Below are positions 46,367 to 55,465 of a DNA stretch of 60,925 nt, piece after piece (position 1 is the first letter of the stretch; each line of letters starts with the position of its first letter). Both the position numbers and the translations under genes were made by a program. Source of the stretch: Candidatus Thalassarchaeaceae archaeon (GTDB lineage: Archaea; Thermoplasmatota; Poseidoniia; Poseidoniales; Thalassarchaeaceae). The stretch is taken from NCBI GenBank assembly GCA_943841885.1, contig CALSZZ010000004.1, forward strand, positions 197,894-258,818, read 5' to 3'. A model generated the notes under the pieces. That model had not been told where the DNA came from, did no database searches, and worked only from the letters and a program-made list of their open reading frames with translations.

Positions 46367-47896
46367 ATGGAAAAGAAGTCGCTGAGATCATTAGATTGGG
46401 TTAGTCGATTTCTTGATGAAACTCCCGGTGATGAAGTGATTGGTGGCACATCTAGGCAAGTCCCTGGGGCATGCTGGTCAAGAGTAAATCCAACACCTAC
46501 ATCGAATCCCGTTCTTAGACTGTGGTCAAATGAGATGGCTGATGAATTAGGAATAGAAGCTGGAGAAGATAGAATACTCGGTGGTAAAGAAATAACCAAG
46601 GGAATGGATCCTTATGCACAACGTTATGGAGGCCATCAATTTGGAAATTGGGCTGGTCAACTTGGTGATGGTAGAGCTATTACTTTGGGTGAAGTAGATA
46701 CTGGTGGAAAGATATTAGAATTGCAACTCAAAGGCTCAGGATCTACTCCTTATTCACGTTTTTCAGATGGAAAAGCAGTACTCCGCTCCTCTATACGCGA
46801 GTTTCTATGTAGTGAGGCCATGCATCATCTTGGTGTTCCAACAACACGCGCATTATCATTGGTAACAACAGGAGAAGATGTTGTGCGTGATATGTTGTAC
46901 GATGGAAGGCCTGCACCTGAGCCTGGAGCGGTAGTTTGTAGAATATCTCAAAGTTTTATTCGGTTTGGAAGTTTTCAGATTCATACAATATCAGAAGACT
47001 ATGAGACTCTCAGAAGTCTTGTAGATCACACAGTGTCCAATCATTTTCCAGATAATTTATCTGATACTGATGAAGGTTTAATTGAATGGCTAAAGATAGT
47101 AGCAGATGGAACTGCATTAATGATTGCTAATTGGATGCGAATAGGCTTTGTTCATGGTGTTATGAACACTGATAATATGTCCATTCATGGATTAACTATT
47201 GATTATGGGCCATATGGATGGGTAGAAGACTTCAATCCTGATTGGACGCCAAATACTACCGATGCCGGAAGTAAAAGATATAGGTTCGGCCATCAAGCAC
47301 AAGTCGGTGCTTGGAATTTTGCACGCTTGCTAGAATCTATAGCACCCTTAATGGAAGAACCAAAAAAGTTGTATGAAGCTCTAGAATTTTACTATGAAAT
47401 CTTCCAAAAATATAATAATAAAATGTGGTCAGAAAAACTTGGTTTGGAAAAATTCAGTGATGGAGATGAAGAACTAATTACAGAACTAACATCAATTCTA
47501 CAATGTGTTGAGACAGATATGACGATATTTTTCAGAATATTATCTTCAATTAAGAGCCCCGATATCAATTCCCTTAGATACGCATTCTATGACGAAGCCA
47601 CAATCCCAGAACATGAATGGAATGACTGGCTTAATAAGTGGTGGAAAAGAGTAAATGGAAAGCCTAATCAAGAAAAAATGAGACAGGCTAATCCAAAGTA
47701 TGTTCTGAGAAATTGGATGGCCCAATTAGCTATCGATGCAGCAGAAAAAGAAGATTATTCAGTTGCAATGGAAATCCATGAATTATTAAAAAAACCTTAC
47801 GAAGAACAATCTGATTCTGAAGATAAATGGTTCAAGAAACGTCCAGAATGGGCTCGGCATAGGGTTGGCTGTTCAATGCTTTCCTGCTCGAGTTAA
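46367..47896 (+). CDS. selO: Protein adenylyltransferase SelO (pseudokinase family)
   Basis: SelO/YdiU transfers AMP from ATP to Ser/Thr/Tyr of proteins, with ATP bound in a flipped orientation. 509 residues. 'PYAQRYGGHQFGNWAGQLGD' and 'ELQLKGSGSTPYSRFSDGKA' hold the nucleotide-binding residues, 'SSIREFLCSEAMHHLGVPTT' the core helix, and 'HGVMNTDNMSIHGLTIDYGP' the metal/catalytic region. The E. coli protein's redox-linked C-terminal Cys pattern is partly present ('CSMLSCSS'). ATG 46367 has GGAG upstream; a TTG at 46343 is also possible. Confidence 0.95.
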   Translation: MEKKSLRSLDWVSRFLDETPGDEVIGGTSRQVPGACWSRVNPTPTSNPVLRLWSNEMADELGIEAGEDRILGGKEITKGMDPYAQRYGGHQFGNWAGQLGDGRAITLGEVDTGGKILELQLKGSGSTPYSRFSDGKAVLRSSIREFLCSEAMHHLGVPTTRALSLVTTGEDVVRDMLYDGRPAPEPGAVVCRISQSFIRFGSFQIHTISEDYETLRSLVDHTVSNHFPDNLSDTDEGLIEWLKIVADGTALMIANWMRIGFVHGVMNTDNMSIHGLTIDYGPYGWVEDFNPDWTPNTTDAGSKRYRFGHQAQVGAWNFARLLESIAPLMEEPKKLYEALEFYYEIFQKYNNKMWSEKLGLEKFSDGDEELITELTSILQCVETDMTIFFRILSSIKSPDINSLRYAFYDEATIPEHEWNDWLNKWWKRVNGKPNQEKMRQANPKYVLRNWMAQLAIDAAEKEDYSVAMEIHELLKKPYEEQSDSEDKWFKKRPEWARHRVGCSMLSCSS

Positions 47897-47945
47897 ATTA
47901 TTGGAATTATGATTATTCCATTCTTAATGTACATATGTTACATGT

Positions 47946-50171
47946 ATGAGGCAGTTTGAAAGAGCGTGCCATGCTTCTAGAGACATGCGAAGGCGCGCTG
48001 CATCAGTGATTCTTGTTGCCTTGCTGATGTTAAATCAGTCGTTTCTAGATAACGGGCAATTGGATTTGGAAGAAGTTCCTGATCGTCGTGAAACTGACTA
48101 TGGGGGTTCAATAACGTATACTGATAATCATACCTATGCTACTATTGGTTCCATAGACAGAAGTACGACCCTTGTGATGCCGGGAGGACACGACTACGCT
48201 CGCCCTCTGCCACTCGTTGTATCTTTGCATGGTTATAGTGGATGGGGCTCAGAGAATTCTAATTATATGGGCCTATACGATAGTGTGCATCAGAATGAAC
48301 ACCTACTATTATCTCCTGATGGTACGGTAGATTGGTTCCTACAAAGGTGGTGGAACGCCACCGATGCTTGTTGCAATAACTTCAATTCTAATGTGGATGA
48401 TGTGGGTTACTTGGATGATCTCATCGAGGAAGCTGTCCAGAACTATGGTGCTGATCCTGAAGGAGTGGTAATTATGGGTCTGTCTAACGGGGGCTTCATG
48501 TCTCATCGGATGGCATGTGATTCAGGTAATTCGATCCGTTCGATAGTATCTCTGAATGGGGCAACCTGGGATGACTTCGAGTATGAATGCCCAGACATTG
48601 GTCGTCCTAATATTCTACATGTGCACTCTACGGCAGATGGAGTGATACAGTATGAGGGAGGTTCAATTGGCGGCAGCACTTATCCCTCGGCAATGGAAAC
48701 AGTTGACCATTGGGCTAATCGCTCTGGATGCGATTCCTACATGACTTTCCTAGGTAATATAGATGTCATCAACTCAGATGGCATAAACGAAACAGACTCA
48801 TTTGAAAATCTCAATTGTTCTGATGGGAATAGGGTTGCACATTGGAAGATTAACAATGGTTCTCACGTACCATCTTTGAATGACCCTGAGTGGGCAGAGA
48901 TGACCTTATCCTGGGCTCTTTCAGGTTTCGTAAGGGACTCGGATGGCGATGACTATCGAGACGATATTGATGCCTTCATCTATAATTCTGATGAGTGGTC
49001 TGATAATGATCAGGACGGTATTGGTGACAACTCAGACATGGATGATGATAATGACGGTTTGACAGACTCACAAGAGGTAAGCATCGGAACAGACTCCCTC
49101 AGATGGGATACTGATAATGACGATATCTCCGATATGGACGACTGTAATCCATTGAATGCAACCTTGTTCACTGATACTGACTCTGATGGATTGTGTGATG
49201 AATCAGACCCAGATGCAGATGATGATGGATGGATCAACTTGGATGAGTTCGATTGCGTTACTAATTGGCTAGATAATCTCTCTATACCTTCTGACCTTGA
49301 GGGGGATGGGATATGCGACTTGGTTGATACTGATGACGATAATGATGGATACTTGGACTATCAGGATATATTCCCAGAGAACTCTTCTGAATGGTCTGAT
49401 AATGATCAGGACGGTATTGGTGACAACTCAGACATGGATGACGATAATGATGGATGGTCAGATGCAGACGAACAGTCATGTGGTACTGACCAATGGTCAA
49501 TAGAAAGTTTTCCAGATGATTTGGATGGTGATGGAATTTGTAACTCAATCGATACAGATATCGATGGAGACGAGTATCCAAATGAATCAGATCAATATCC
49601 TTTGGATTCAACAGAGTGGAACGATACGGATGGAGATGGGTTTGGTGATGAAGGGGATGTTTTCCCAGAAGATCCTCATGAGTGGAACGATACGGATGGA
49701 GATGGGTTTGGTGATGAAGGGGATGCTTTCCCGGAAAACGCCACAGAGTGGAACGATACGGACGGAGACTTGATTGGAGACAATCTAGATACCTTTCCCA
49801 CCGATCCTCATGAATGGAACGATACGGATGGTGACGGTGTTGGCGATAATACCGATGAATTCATTGAAAATCCGAATGAATGGAGCGACCTAGATGGTGA
49901 CGGTGTAGGCGACAATGCTGACTTATTTCCAGTAAATCCATCGGAATGGATAGATACTGATGGAGACGGAATAGGAGATAATCTGGATGCTTTCCCTATG
50001 GATATCGATGAATGGATAGATGCCGATGGTGATGGAATCGGAAATAATGCTGACGCCTACCCTCTCGATTCATCAAAGTGGAAGAAGGGGCCAAATTATC
50101 TGATCATAGGTTTTGTTGGTGCACTAGCGACTCTCGCCATTATCACATATATCGGTCGTGGACATACTTGA
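47946..50171 (+). CDS. Secreted esterase with TSP3-like calcium repeats and C-terminal membrane anchor
   Basis: 741 residues. An N-terminal basic segment and hydrophobic 'AASVILVALLMLNQSF' serve as signal. Residues ~45-320 are an alpha/beta hydrolase of the LpqC/poly(3-hydroxybutyrate) depolymerase type: 'VSLHGYSGWG' oxyanion region, nucleophile Ser in 'MGLSNGGFMSHRM' (~178), Asp in 'HSTADGVIQYEGG' and His in 'NNGSHVPSL' (~306). Residues ~322-705 are D-x-D-x-D-G repeats of thrombospondin type 3 kind. A membrane helix 'YLIIGFVGALATLAIITYI' ends the protein. Probably cell-surface polymer hydrolysis. Base composition is clearly higher in G+C than in the preceding genes. Confidence 0.88.
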   Translation: MRQFERACHASRDMRRRAASVILVALLMLNQSFLDNGQLDLEEVPDRRETDYGGSITYTDNHTYATIGSIDRSTTLVMPGGHDYARPLPLVVSLHGYSGWGSENSNYMGLYDSVHQNEHLLLSPDGTVDWFLQRWWNATDACCNNFNSNVDDVGYLDDLIEEAVQNYGADPEGVVIMGLSNGGFMSHRMACDSGNSIRSIVSLNGATWDDFEYECPDIGRPNILHVHSTADGVIQYEGGSIGGSTYPSAMETVDHWANRSGCDSYMTFLGNIDVINSDGINETDSFENLNCSDGNRVAHWKINNGSHVPSLNDPEWAEMTLSWALSGFVRDSDGDDYRDDIDAFIYNSDEWSDNDQDGIGDNSDMDDDNDGLTDSQEVSIGTDSLRWDTDNDDISDMDDCNPLNATLFTDTDSDGLCDESDPDADDDGWINLDEFDCVTNWLDNLSIPSDLEGDGICDLVDTDDDNDGYLDYQDIFPENSSEWSDNDQDGIGDNSDMDDDNDGWSDADEQSCGTDQWSIESFPDDLDGDGICNSIDTDIDGDEYPNESDQYPLDSTEWNDTDGDGFGDEGDVFPEDPHEWNDTDGDGFGDEGDAFPENATEWNDTDGDLIGDNLDTFPTDPHEWNDTDGDGVGDNTDEFIENPNEWSDLDGDGVGDNADLFPVNPSEWIDTDGDGIGDNLDAFPMDIDEWIDADGDGIGNNADAYPLDSSKWKKGPNYLIIGFVGALATLAIITYIGRGHT
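48996..49045 (+). repeat. 50-bp perfect direct repeat, copy 1 (copy 2 at 49392-49441)
   Basis: Within the calcium-repeat region of the esterase gene the same 50 bp occur at 48996-49045 and 49392-49441, 396 bp apart, in frame. Recombination would delete or duplicate 132 residues without frameshift. Confidence 0.9.
49614..49725 (+). repeat. Pair of 46-bp perfect direct repeats (49614-49659, 49680-49725)
   Basis: Two identical 46-bp copies, 66 bp apart (22 codons), encode consecutive calcium-binding loops of the same protein. Identity at DNA level points to recent duplication or gene conversion. Confidence 0.9.
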
Positions 50172-50260
50172 GTAGAGACACTCCAGTCATAATATTGTTA
50201 AAAACCATCAATTAATAATCATTAGACTTGATATTATTCATAGAATGTCATCTACAGCTC

Positions 50261-51160
50261 TTATGATCTGGGTTCTCTCATCATAGGTATAAGTGCAGGA
50301 GTATTTGCCCTATATTGTTGATAGTCTGGATTATCTCCCCACTTGGCTTTTGCACGTTCATCGAGAATTGGAATTCCACTGATTCGAGTTAGGAGTATGT
50401 AGATGAAAACAGGAGAGATCCAAGCCAACATCTCCAGTCCCTCAAAACTCGATACTCCAAAGAATCCGATTCCACTCCAGAGTAAAATTTCTCCTAGATA
50501 ATTAGGGTGACGAGAGCGCGCCCAAAGCCCCTCATCAATCCACCTATCTTTATTTTCTGGCTTGGAATTAAACATAGTTTTCTGTTTGTCAGCTACTACT
50601 TCGATTCCGAATCCAATCAGCCACATAGAGAGTCCAATTCCATCCCATATCGAAAGGTCTGGTGCCGGCCCGGATTGACTGTTGATTACTATAACTACAC
50701 TCATCGTGAGGAAGACCCAAAGTCCTTGTAAGGTCCATGGAATTATGAACCGTATAGGGGAAGTTTTCAAATCATCAAAACGCCCATCTTTACCAGTGCG
50801 ATGGATTCGCAAGAATAAGAAACTTGAGAGTCGTAAAGACCAGATGATAACCAGGATACTGACTATCCACTCTCTTGAGCTTGGAGGATCTGAGTTAGAA
50901 CCTGCCCATAGGCTGAATATTATTATTACCAGATAAGTAACTCCCCCGGTGATATCGAAGAATCGTTCGGTTTGTCTTATTGATGCAGGTACCCATGATA
51001 ACCACTGAACACCTAGAGCAATCACCGCACAGAGTATTACCGCTGAGACTCCTTCGATATCAACTGAATTGATTCCAATGGCGCTTGCAACTAGGGACAT
51101 AATGGCGAGGACACTAGCCACCACAACAAACCCCCTAAATAGGTCGTTAGAGTATTCCAT
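50261..51160 (-). CDS. DUF1295-family membrane enzyme
   Basis: 299 residues, about eight membrane helices. The C-terminal 'GLWARSRHPNYLGEILLWSG' and 'ILDERAKAKWGDNPDYQQYR' are the signatures of DUF1295, a relative of steroid 5-alpha reductase and isoprenylcysteine methyltransferase domains. Members are thought to reduce or modify lipophilic substrates with a nicotinamide cofactor. Here it is alone on the minus strand, convergent with the esterase gene; substrate unknown. Part of the higher-GC block. Confidence 0.85.
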   Translation of the reverse strand: MEYSNDLFRGFVVVASVLAIMSLVASAIGINSVDIEGVSAVILCAVIALGVQWLSWVPASIRQTERFFDITGGVTYLVIIIFSLWAGSNSDPPSSREWIVSILVIIWSLRLSSFLFLRIHRTGKDGRFDDLKTSPIRFIIPWTLQGLWVFLTMSVVIVINSQSGPAPDLSIWDGIGLSMWLIGFGIEVVADKQKTMFNSKPENKDRWIDEGLWARSRHPNYLGEILLWSGIGFFGVSSFEGLEMLAWISPVFIYILLTRISGIPILDERAKAKWGDNPDYQQYRANTPALIPMMREPRS

Positions 51161-51301
51161 GTCGATGCGTGCTCATACCAGTTCATAAGATGACTTTTCT
51201 TTAGATGATCACATATCAACGTTTGACCTAATATTACAAACCGTAAACTAACGAAATAATAACAAATAATATTTGAATACTTAGAATAGAATGCCATAGT
51301 A

Positions 51302-51994
51302 CTATTCATCAATTTCTCCAGTGGCATGTAAATCAATCGATTGTGTATCAAATTTAGCAACAACCAAGTTAACCAAAAGGTCACCAAAGCAATAGAAGGC
51401 CCCGACAAGAAGTGGGGGGTTCCATGCAGTAAGACCTGTCCACGGAACTTCTGAAGCCCATGTCCAATTTCCAAGATGAGTTCCCCAGAGTTCCATGACC
51501 AAGGCCGCCCAAGTCATAATGACGTAAAGTCGAGGTTGAGGCCCCCATTGAGTAAAACCAACAACAAGAATTAGCAGCACCAGGCCGGATGTATCACTCC
51601 CTGAGTATACACCGTAGGTGACCAAAGGGACAAAAGGGAGAAGAGAGTTTTTGGCTATAGTATCACTAATTTTACCAGCCATCCGCCGCCCCAAGTCAAA
51701 GAGGAAATAGTGCCCTGCTGGTACGAAGAGAGGCATGAAATCTCGCTGATATTCGTAAATCAACCAGACTTCGGAGAAAAATAACTCCATTGGTGTTGCT
51801 AAAGCTACAACTGTAATCATCTCTATCCGCTCTTTTCTTTCTGTCTTCACGAAAATGGCTATGAAAAATCCCCAGCACCACACATTAACAGGCCATTCGG
51901 CTGTGTTATCTGAAAGGATTCCTCCAGCACCTGTGGCAGCAATCCAAAGTCCTATGGAAATGGTTAGGAAATACAACCACACACGTCGGCTCAT
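51302..51994 (-). CDS. Multi-pass membrane protein, hypothetical
   Basis: 230 residues with about seven hydrophobic helices. Polar, potentially functional motifs include 'TPMELFFSEVWLIYEYQRD' early and 'MELWGTHLGNWTWASEVPWT' late, each placing Glu and aromatic residues inside or next to helices; this layout recalls lycopene-cyclase-type or other small-lipid membrane enzymes, but I cannot assign it. Higher-GC than the core genes. It shares strand with the DUF1295 gene, separated by 141 bp. Confidence 0.65.
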   Translation of the reverse strand: MSRRVWLYFLTISIGLWIAATGAGGILSDNTAEWPVNVWCWGFFIAIFVKTERKERIEMITVVALATPMELFFSEVWLIYEYQRDFMPLFVPAGHYFLFDLGRRMAGKISDTIAKNSLLPFVPLVTYGVYSGSDTSGLVLLILVVGFTQWGPQPRLYVIMTWAALVMELWGTHLGNWTWASEVPWTGLTAWNPPLLVGAFYCFGDLLVNLVVAKFDTQSIDLHATGEIDE

Positions 51995-52079
51995 AGTTTG
52001 GCGAGGTTACCTTAGTTTTCATTCTGTAGTATGATGGCGACGTAGTAAAGCCTATGTTTGAGAGTGGAGAGTGTGTGAT

Positions 52080-52430
52080 ATGGGCGAAAAGAAATGTGCT
52101 TTCGATGGTTGTAACGCCCTGGAATTCAGAACATCTGGCTATTGCCTGCGTCACAAGAATGATACTCCATCAGAAAATACATTTAGTAAGACAATTAACA
52201 AAACTAGTCCAATTACGGATACTCCTCCAGTTCCTTGGGGGTTAATGGCTAGTTTTGCCTACATTGCAGTCCCAATAATTCTTTTCTTGAATGTAATAAC
52301 ACATGAAGAGCCAGGAGGGTCAATTGCACCGACGGGACTTCTCAACATCCCCTGTTTCGTCTGCTCTCTATTCCCGTTGTTGTTAATCGGTGTATATGTA
52401 AATTACCTTAGAGATTCTACTATTACGTAA
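52080..52430 (+). CDS. Small Cys/His zinc-motif membrane protein
   Basis: 116 residues from ATG 52080 (GTG at 52071 also in frame). Residues ~5-25 'CAFDGCNALEFRTSGYCLRH' form a compact C-x4-C-x10-C-x2-H zinc-knuckle seen in small marine archaeal membrane proteins; a Ser/Thr linker then leads to two membrane helices (~52-72 and ~85-110). Function unknown. It is divergent from the seven-helix protein. Confidence 0.65.
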   Translation: MGEKKCAFDGCNALEFRTSGYCLRHKNDTPSENTFSKTINKTSPITDTPPVPWGLMASFAYIAVPIILFLNVITHEEPGGSIAPTGLLNIPCFVCSLFPLLLIGVYVNYLRDSTIT

Positions 52431-52453
52431 AGGGAATTATCAAAAACCTACAA

Positions 52454-52709
52454 TTAGGTTTCTAATGAGATAGCCACTACAGACACAGGACCTGGTTTTC
52501 TGATTCTCTCAGTGGTAACTTGCTCATTAATTCCGCAGGCTTGGATATCTCCCGGGAATTTGGCATTGCCGTAAAAGTAAGATGTCACATAAGCGCACAG
52601 ATGAGTCCAGGAGATTGAGGACATGAGGAGTTGTTCCATTAGTGATGTTGTAGTGGTCCAAGTACCGAATAAAGCGGTCATAATACCTAGGGAACTTGAT
52701 ACTGAGCAC
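52454..52709 (-). pseudogene. Frameshifted gene fragment, unrecognised
   Basis: Two overlapping minus-strand frames each look coding in one half only. From GTG 52709, 'FPRYYDRFIRYLDHYNITNG' and 'TTPHVLNLLDSSVRLCD' read well, then degenerate; the other frame reads well afterwards: 'SYFYGNAKFPGDIQ', 'INEQVTTERIRKPGPVSVVA' to a stop at 52454. A single-base shift near 52575-52590 joins them into about 85 residues with no proper upstream part. I read it as the remnant of a gene whose 5' part is lost. Family not recognised. Confidence 0.4.
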
Positions 52710-52710
52710 T

Positions 52711-52780
52711 ACAACGGTTCTATATTACATATCTATAAACTTGGAGTTCTTACTATAACCCATCTTTATAATAATGGGTT
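52711..52780 (+). repeat. Intergenic repeat A, copy 1 (copy 2 at about 60095-60160)
   Basis: About 56 bp sharing 'TACAACGGTT' and later '..ACTATAACCCAT' with the sequence near 60095-60155, by eye about 75-80% identical. It ends in a hairpin AACCCAT (52757-52763)/ATGGGTT (52774-52780) with a 10-nt loop that could act as a terminator. It occupies the gap between the pseudogene and the next gene. Confidence 0.55.
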
Positions 52781-52865
52781 TCTACTAATAGTGCTAGTTT
52801 ATGCACTTGTAAATATCTAATAAACTAGGGATAAATCTATTCAATATGACTTTATCGGGGAATTA

Positions 52866-53693
52866 ATGGCTACTTCTCGGAAGGAAAAAATCAGTCACTA
52901 TATCGATACTGCAGAGAAAGTAAAAGATGAATTTCCTGAAGTAACACTCAATACTCTAAGGAAATTTTTTGAAGCTGTAATTCTAGAAATTTCTGATAGA
53001 AATGGAATCAAAGGAAATCCAAACATTTCCAAAGCCCTTGAAAATAATTATCGATTTGAAAAAGTGACTAAATACGTACCTTCTAGAGAATATTATTACA
53101 TATCACATATCAAAAATATGGGAAATTATGGATCACATTTTCAGGAAGATGGAGTAGATCCTTCTGAACAAGATATCTCTTATTGTATATACGCTGCAAA
53201 GGAAATCTATCAATGGTTATTTCCAGAAAATAGAGATCCCAAAAAAATTAATTTCATCAATGAAATTCACATGGCAGTATCTTGTAATCTATGTGAATCT
53301 CCTATCGGAGTAATGTGTAAAAAGAATAGTGGTGAAGAAGTAGCAAAAAATTGTGAACATACAATAAGGAAACGTGCTTATTCTGCTTATAGAAGAAGTA
53401 TTCAGAAACAATATTCAACCTCAATAAATGAATGCTTTCATCAAATGGTTGATGATATGAAATTAAGTTCAGACGATATTATCAATCATGAAGATATTAA
53501 AAAGTGGTTTAAAAATAATTATCCTGCTTATTCTGAGTCATCAATCTACAAATATGCCATGATAATGGCAACTAACCTAAAGAGTAGATTGAGTTACAAC
53601 ATGGTTTCTGGGAATAATTATGATTTATTATTTGCAGTAGGTAATAATTTCAGAAAATATAATCCAGATTCGGATCCAACGCCGCTTCAGTAA
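52866..53693 (+). CDS. DUF4145/HEPN-like protein, AT-rich
   Basis: 275 residues. The first ~120 ('LNTLRKFFEAVILEISDRNG', later 'YISHIKNMGNYGSHFQED') resemble the DUF4145/HEPN-like helical domain common in restriction-linked and toxin-like proteins (R-x4-6-H is not clearly present). A central 'CNLCESPIGVMCKK' with further Cys and His may bind zinc. The C-terminal ~90 residues are helical and end in a folded-looking tail. It is markedly more AT-rich than both neighbours. No partner gene. A defence role is only a guess. Confidence 0.6.
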   Translation: MATSRKEKISHYIDTAEKVKDEFPEVTLNTLRKFFEAVILEISDRNGIKGNPNISKALENNYRFEKVTKYVPSREYYYISHIKNMGNYGSHFQEDGVDPSEQDISYCIYAAKEIYQWLFPENRDPKKINFINEIHMAVSCNLCESPIGVMCKKNSGEEVAKNCEHTIRKRAYSAYRRSIQKQYSTSINECFHQMVDDMKLSSDDIINHEDIKKWFKNNYPAYSESSIYKYAMIMATNLKSRLSYNMVSGNNYDLLFAVGNNFRKYNPDSDPTPLQ

Positions 53694-53765
53694 TCGTAAA
53701 GTTCCCTACCCATCCACCCGTATGTGAATCAAATATGTCATAGAGAGATACTCTCTGCCAAGTAC

Positions 53766-54317
53766 ATGAGCGATGATAGGGCCCTTATTCTAATCGACTG
53801 CCAGGTAGGTTTCAATAATCCCTTCTGGGGGCGGCGGAATAATCCGGATTTTGAGGCCAATGCACAGGCCGTACTCGCCCACTGGCGGGCACGGGGTAGG
53901 AGAATCATCCACGTCCGACATGCCTCGTTGGAACCGAATAGCCCGCTCCGAGATGAAGAGCCCGGCTTCGCCTTCTTCGAATGGGCCGAACCGCGAGAGA
54001 ACGAGGTTGAGATCATCAAGCACGTTAACAGCTGCTTCATCGGTACTGGTCTCGAAGATCTGTTACAGGCCGAAGGCCATCATGGGCTGGTCCTACTCGG
54101 ACTGACCACTAACCACTGTGTTTCCACGACGGCACGGATGGCCGGTAACCTCGGTTTCGACGTATGTCTGGTCGGTGACGCCTGCGCCACCTTCCCACGC
54201 ACCGCTGCGGATGGTGAAACCTTCGACGCGGATCTGGTGCACCGGACGGCGTTGGCGAGCCTTCACGAGGAGTTTTGCACCGTCCTAAGCTCGGAACGCC
54301 TGCTCTCTGAAGAGTGA
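53766..54317 (+). CDS. Isochorismatase-family cysteine hydrolase
   Basis: 183 residues from ATG 53766 (an upstream in-frame start at 53724 adds 14 residues). The cysteine-hydrolase triad is complete: Asp in 'ALILIDCQVGF', Lys in 'EIIKHVNSCF' and Cys in 'TTNHCVSTTARMAG', preceded by the family's cis-peptide 'GLTTNHC'. Possible activities are nicotinamidase-like, N-carbamoyl-amino-acid or other amide hydrolysis. This gene is strikingly GC-rich compared with every other gene in the window, a strong sign of recent transfer. A short hairpin AGAGAGATACTCTCT lies just upstream. Confidence 0.93.
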   Translation: MSDDRALILIDCQVGFNNPFWGRRNNPDFEANAQAVLAHWRARGRRIIHVRHASLEPNSPLRDEEPGFAFFEWAEPRENEVEIIKHVNSCFIGTGLEDLLQAEGHHGLVLLGLTTNHCVSTTARMAGNLGFDVCLVGDACATFPRTAADGETFDADLVHRTALASLHEEFCTVLSSERLLSEE

Positions 54318-54387
54318 TGGGAGAATAGAGATTAGTTGACCCCTTTGATAAGCCTATGATTCAAGGACAATCGCATGGGTAGGCAGT

Positions 54388-54477
54388 GTACTGGGGGACT
54401 GAACACCCATTGTACTCCTCCATAATGTCTAGAGGGGTTTGACAGAACCCTTGCGATTTCTTGGAAATGATATGTCG
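54388..54477 (+). repeat. Half copy of the inverted-repeat element (R1)
   Basis: 90 bp that match the reverse complement of 58201-58290 at about 89% (80 of 90 by hand alignment; the first 30 bp are identical). Its outer end, TGATATGTCG, abuts the stop codon of the minus-strand lipoprotein gene. It lies in the gap between convergent genes, so a termination role is also possible. Confidence 0.85.
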
Positions 54478-55389
54478 CTACTCTTGATTTTGATCATTGA
54501 GAACAGAGTCTGCGATGACTCGAATGTCTGTGTTCCATTGAGTAAATTCCGGCATATCCAACGGTTCGACACCATGAACTGCATGAAGCCATATGAGTGT
54601 GCCAGTATCGATCATGATTTGGCCAGCGTGCCCCTTTGCATCGGTAAACACAGAAGTCTGCTTAGGCCCTTGCAACTGCTCTATGTCGCCTTCAAGTTCT
54701 CCTGCTTCAAACATCTCACGCAACTCGTAAGCCACTGCTCCGTGATGGAAGGTAAATATCTCGTTGTTTGGGAAGTCTACACTGAGGTCCTGTGAGAGGT
54801 TTACCCAATACGGCAAGATGTCGAGTGTTGAGTTCGTTGCGTACTCGCTTGCATTCTCGTAGTCTCCAGGGAAATCCTTCCACGGCATAGACAGCCCAAT
54901 TCGGATATCGGGGTTCTGCTCCACCGCGTAGGAGGTGAAATTGTGGATGGCTTCGTCGGTGAAGTTACTGATTCCCGGTTCCTGTCCTATGAATTCGAGA
55001 CTGCAACAGATCATAATCAACACATCAATCTCTCCTGTATCCAGGTAATCCTTGATGTTCTCACGGTGACCATCATCCGCCCACAATGCATCAGGAGCTC
55101 CAGAAACACCTCCACTCATTTCAATGAATTGCGAGTGGTTCGTAAATCCAGCAGTGTGTGCATAATCCTGCAGTGTTTGTGCAAAAATACGTCCAAAACT
55201 ATGGCCGATGTAAAGGACATTGTAGTCTTCAGCGTTAACTTCTTCTGGCGGCCCCATGTCCCCTTTATCACCATCATTATTCTCGTCATTCTGGTCATTC
55301 TCACCATTACCTCGGCCCGAGCCTAAACAACCCGACAATGACACCATTAAAATCAAAAAAACGGTCATAAACACGGTATTCTTGTTCAT
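54478..55389 (-). CDS. Lipoprotein with SGNH-hydrolase-like fold
   Basis: 303 residues from ATG 55389; the longer frame to 55485 is unlikely. Signal with lipobox 'VSLSGC', then an Asn/Asp/Gly-rich linker. From ~55: 'YNVLYIGHSFGRIFAQTLQD' (block I-like G-x-S), 'VLIMICCSLEFIGQEPG', and a late 'HAVHGVEP' His, reading like an SGNH/GDSL or related alpha/beta surface hydrolase, but the full catalytic set is not certain. Secreted and lipid-anchored. It heads the minus-strand group with SDR, esterase and HxlR genes, though separated from the SDR by 172 bp. Confidence 0.7.
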   Translation of the reverse strand: MNKNTVFMTVFLILMVSLSGCLGSGRGNGENDQNDENNDGDKGDMGPPEEVNAEDYNVLYIGHSFGRIFAQTLQDYAHTAGFTNHSQFIEMSGGVSGAPDALWADDGHRENIKDYLDTGEIDVLIMICCSLEFIGQEPGISNFTDEAIHNFTSYAVEQNPDIRIGLSMPWKDFPGDYENASEYATNSTLDILPYWVNLSQDLSVDFPNNEIFTFHHGAVAYELREMFEAGELEGDIEQLQGPKQTSVFTDAKGHAGQIMIDTGTLIWLHAVHGVEPLDMPEFTQWNTDIRVIADSVLNDQNQE

Positions 55390-55465
55390 GAATCTTCTAC
55401 TAACCGTTCGTATATGGAACTTCTGTGACAGTAGTGTGAATTTGTAACAGTGGTGTAACCCTTCC

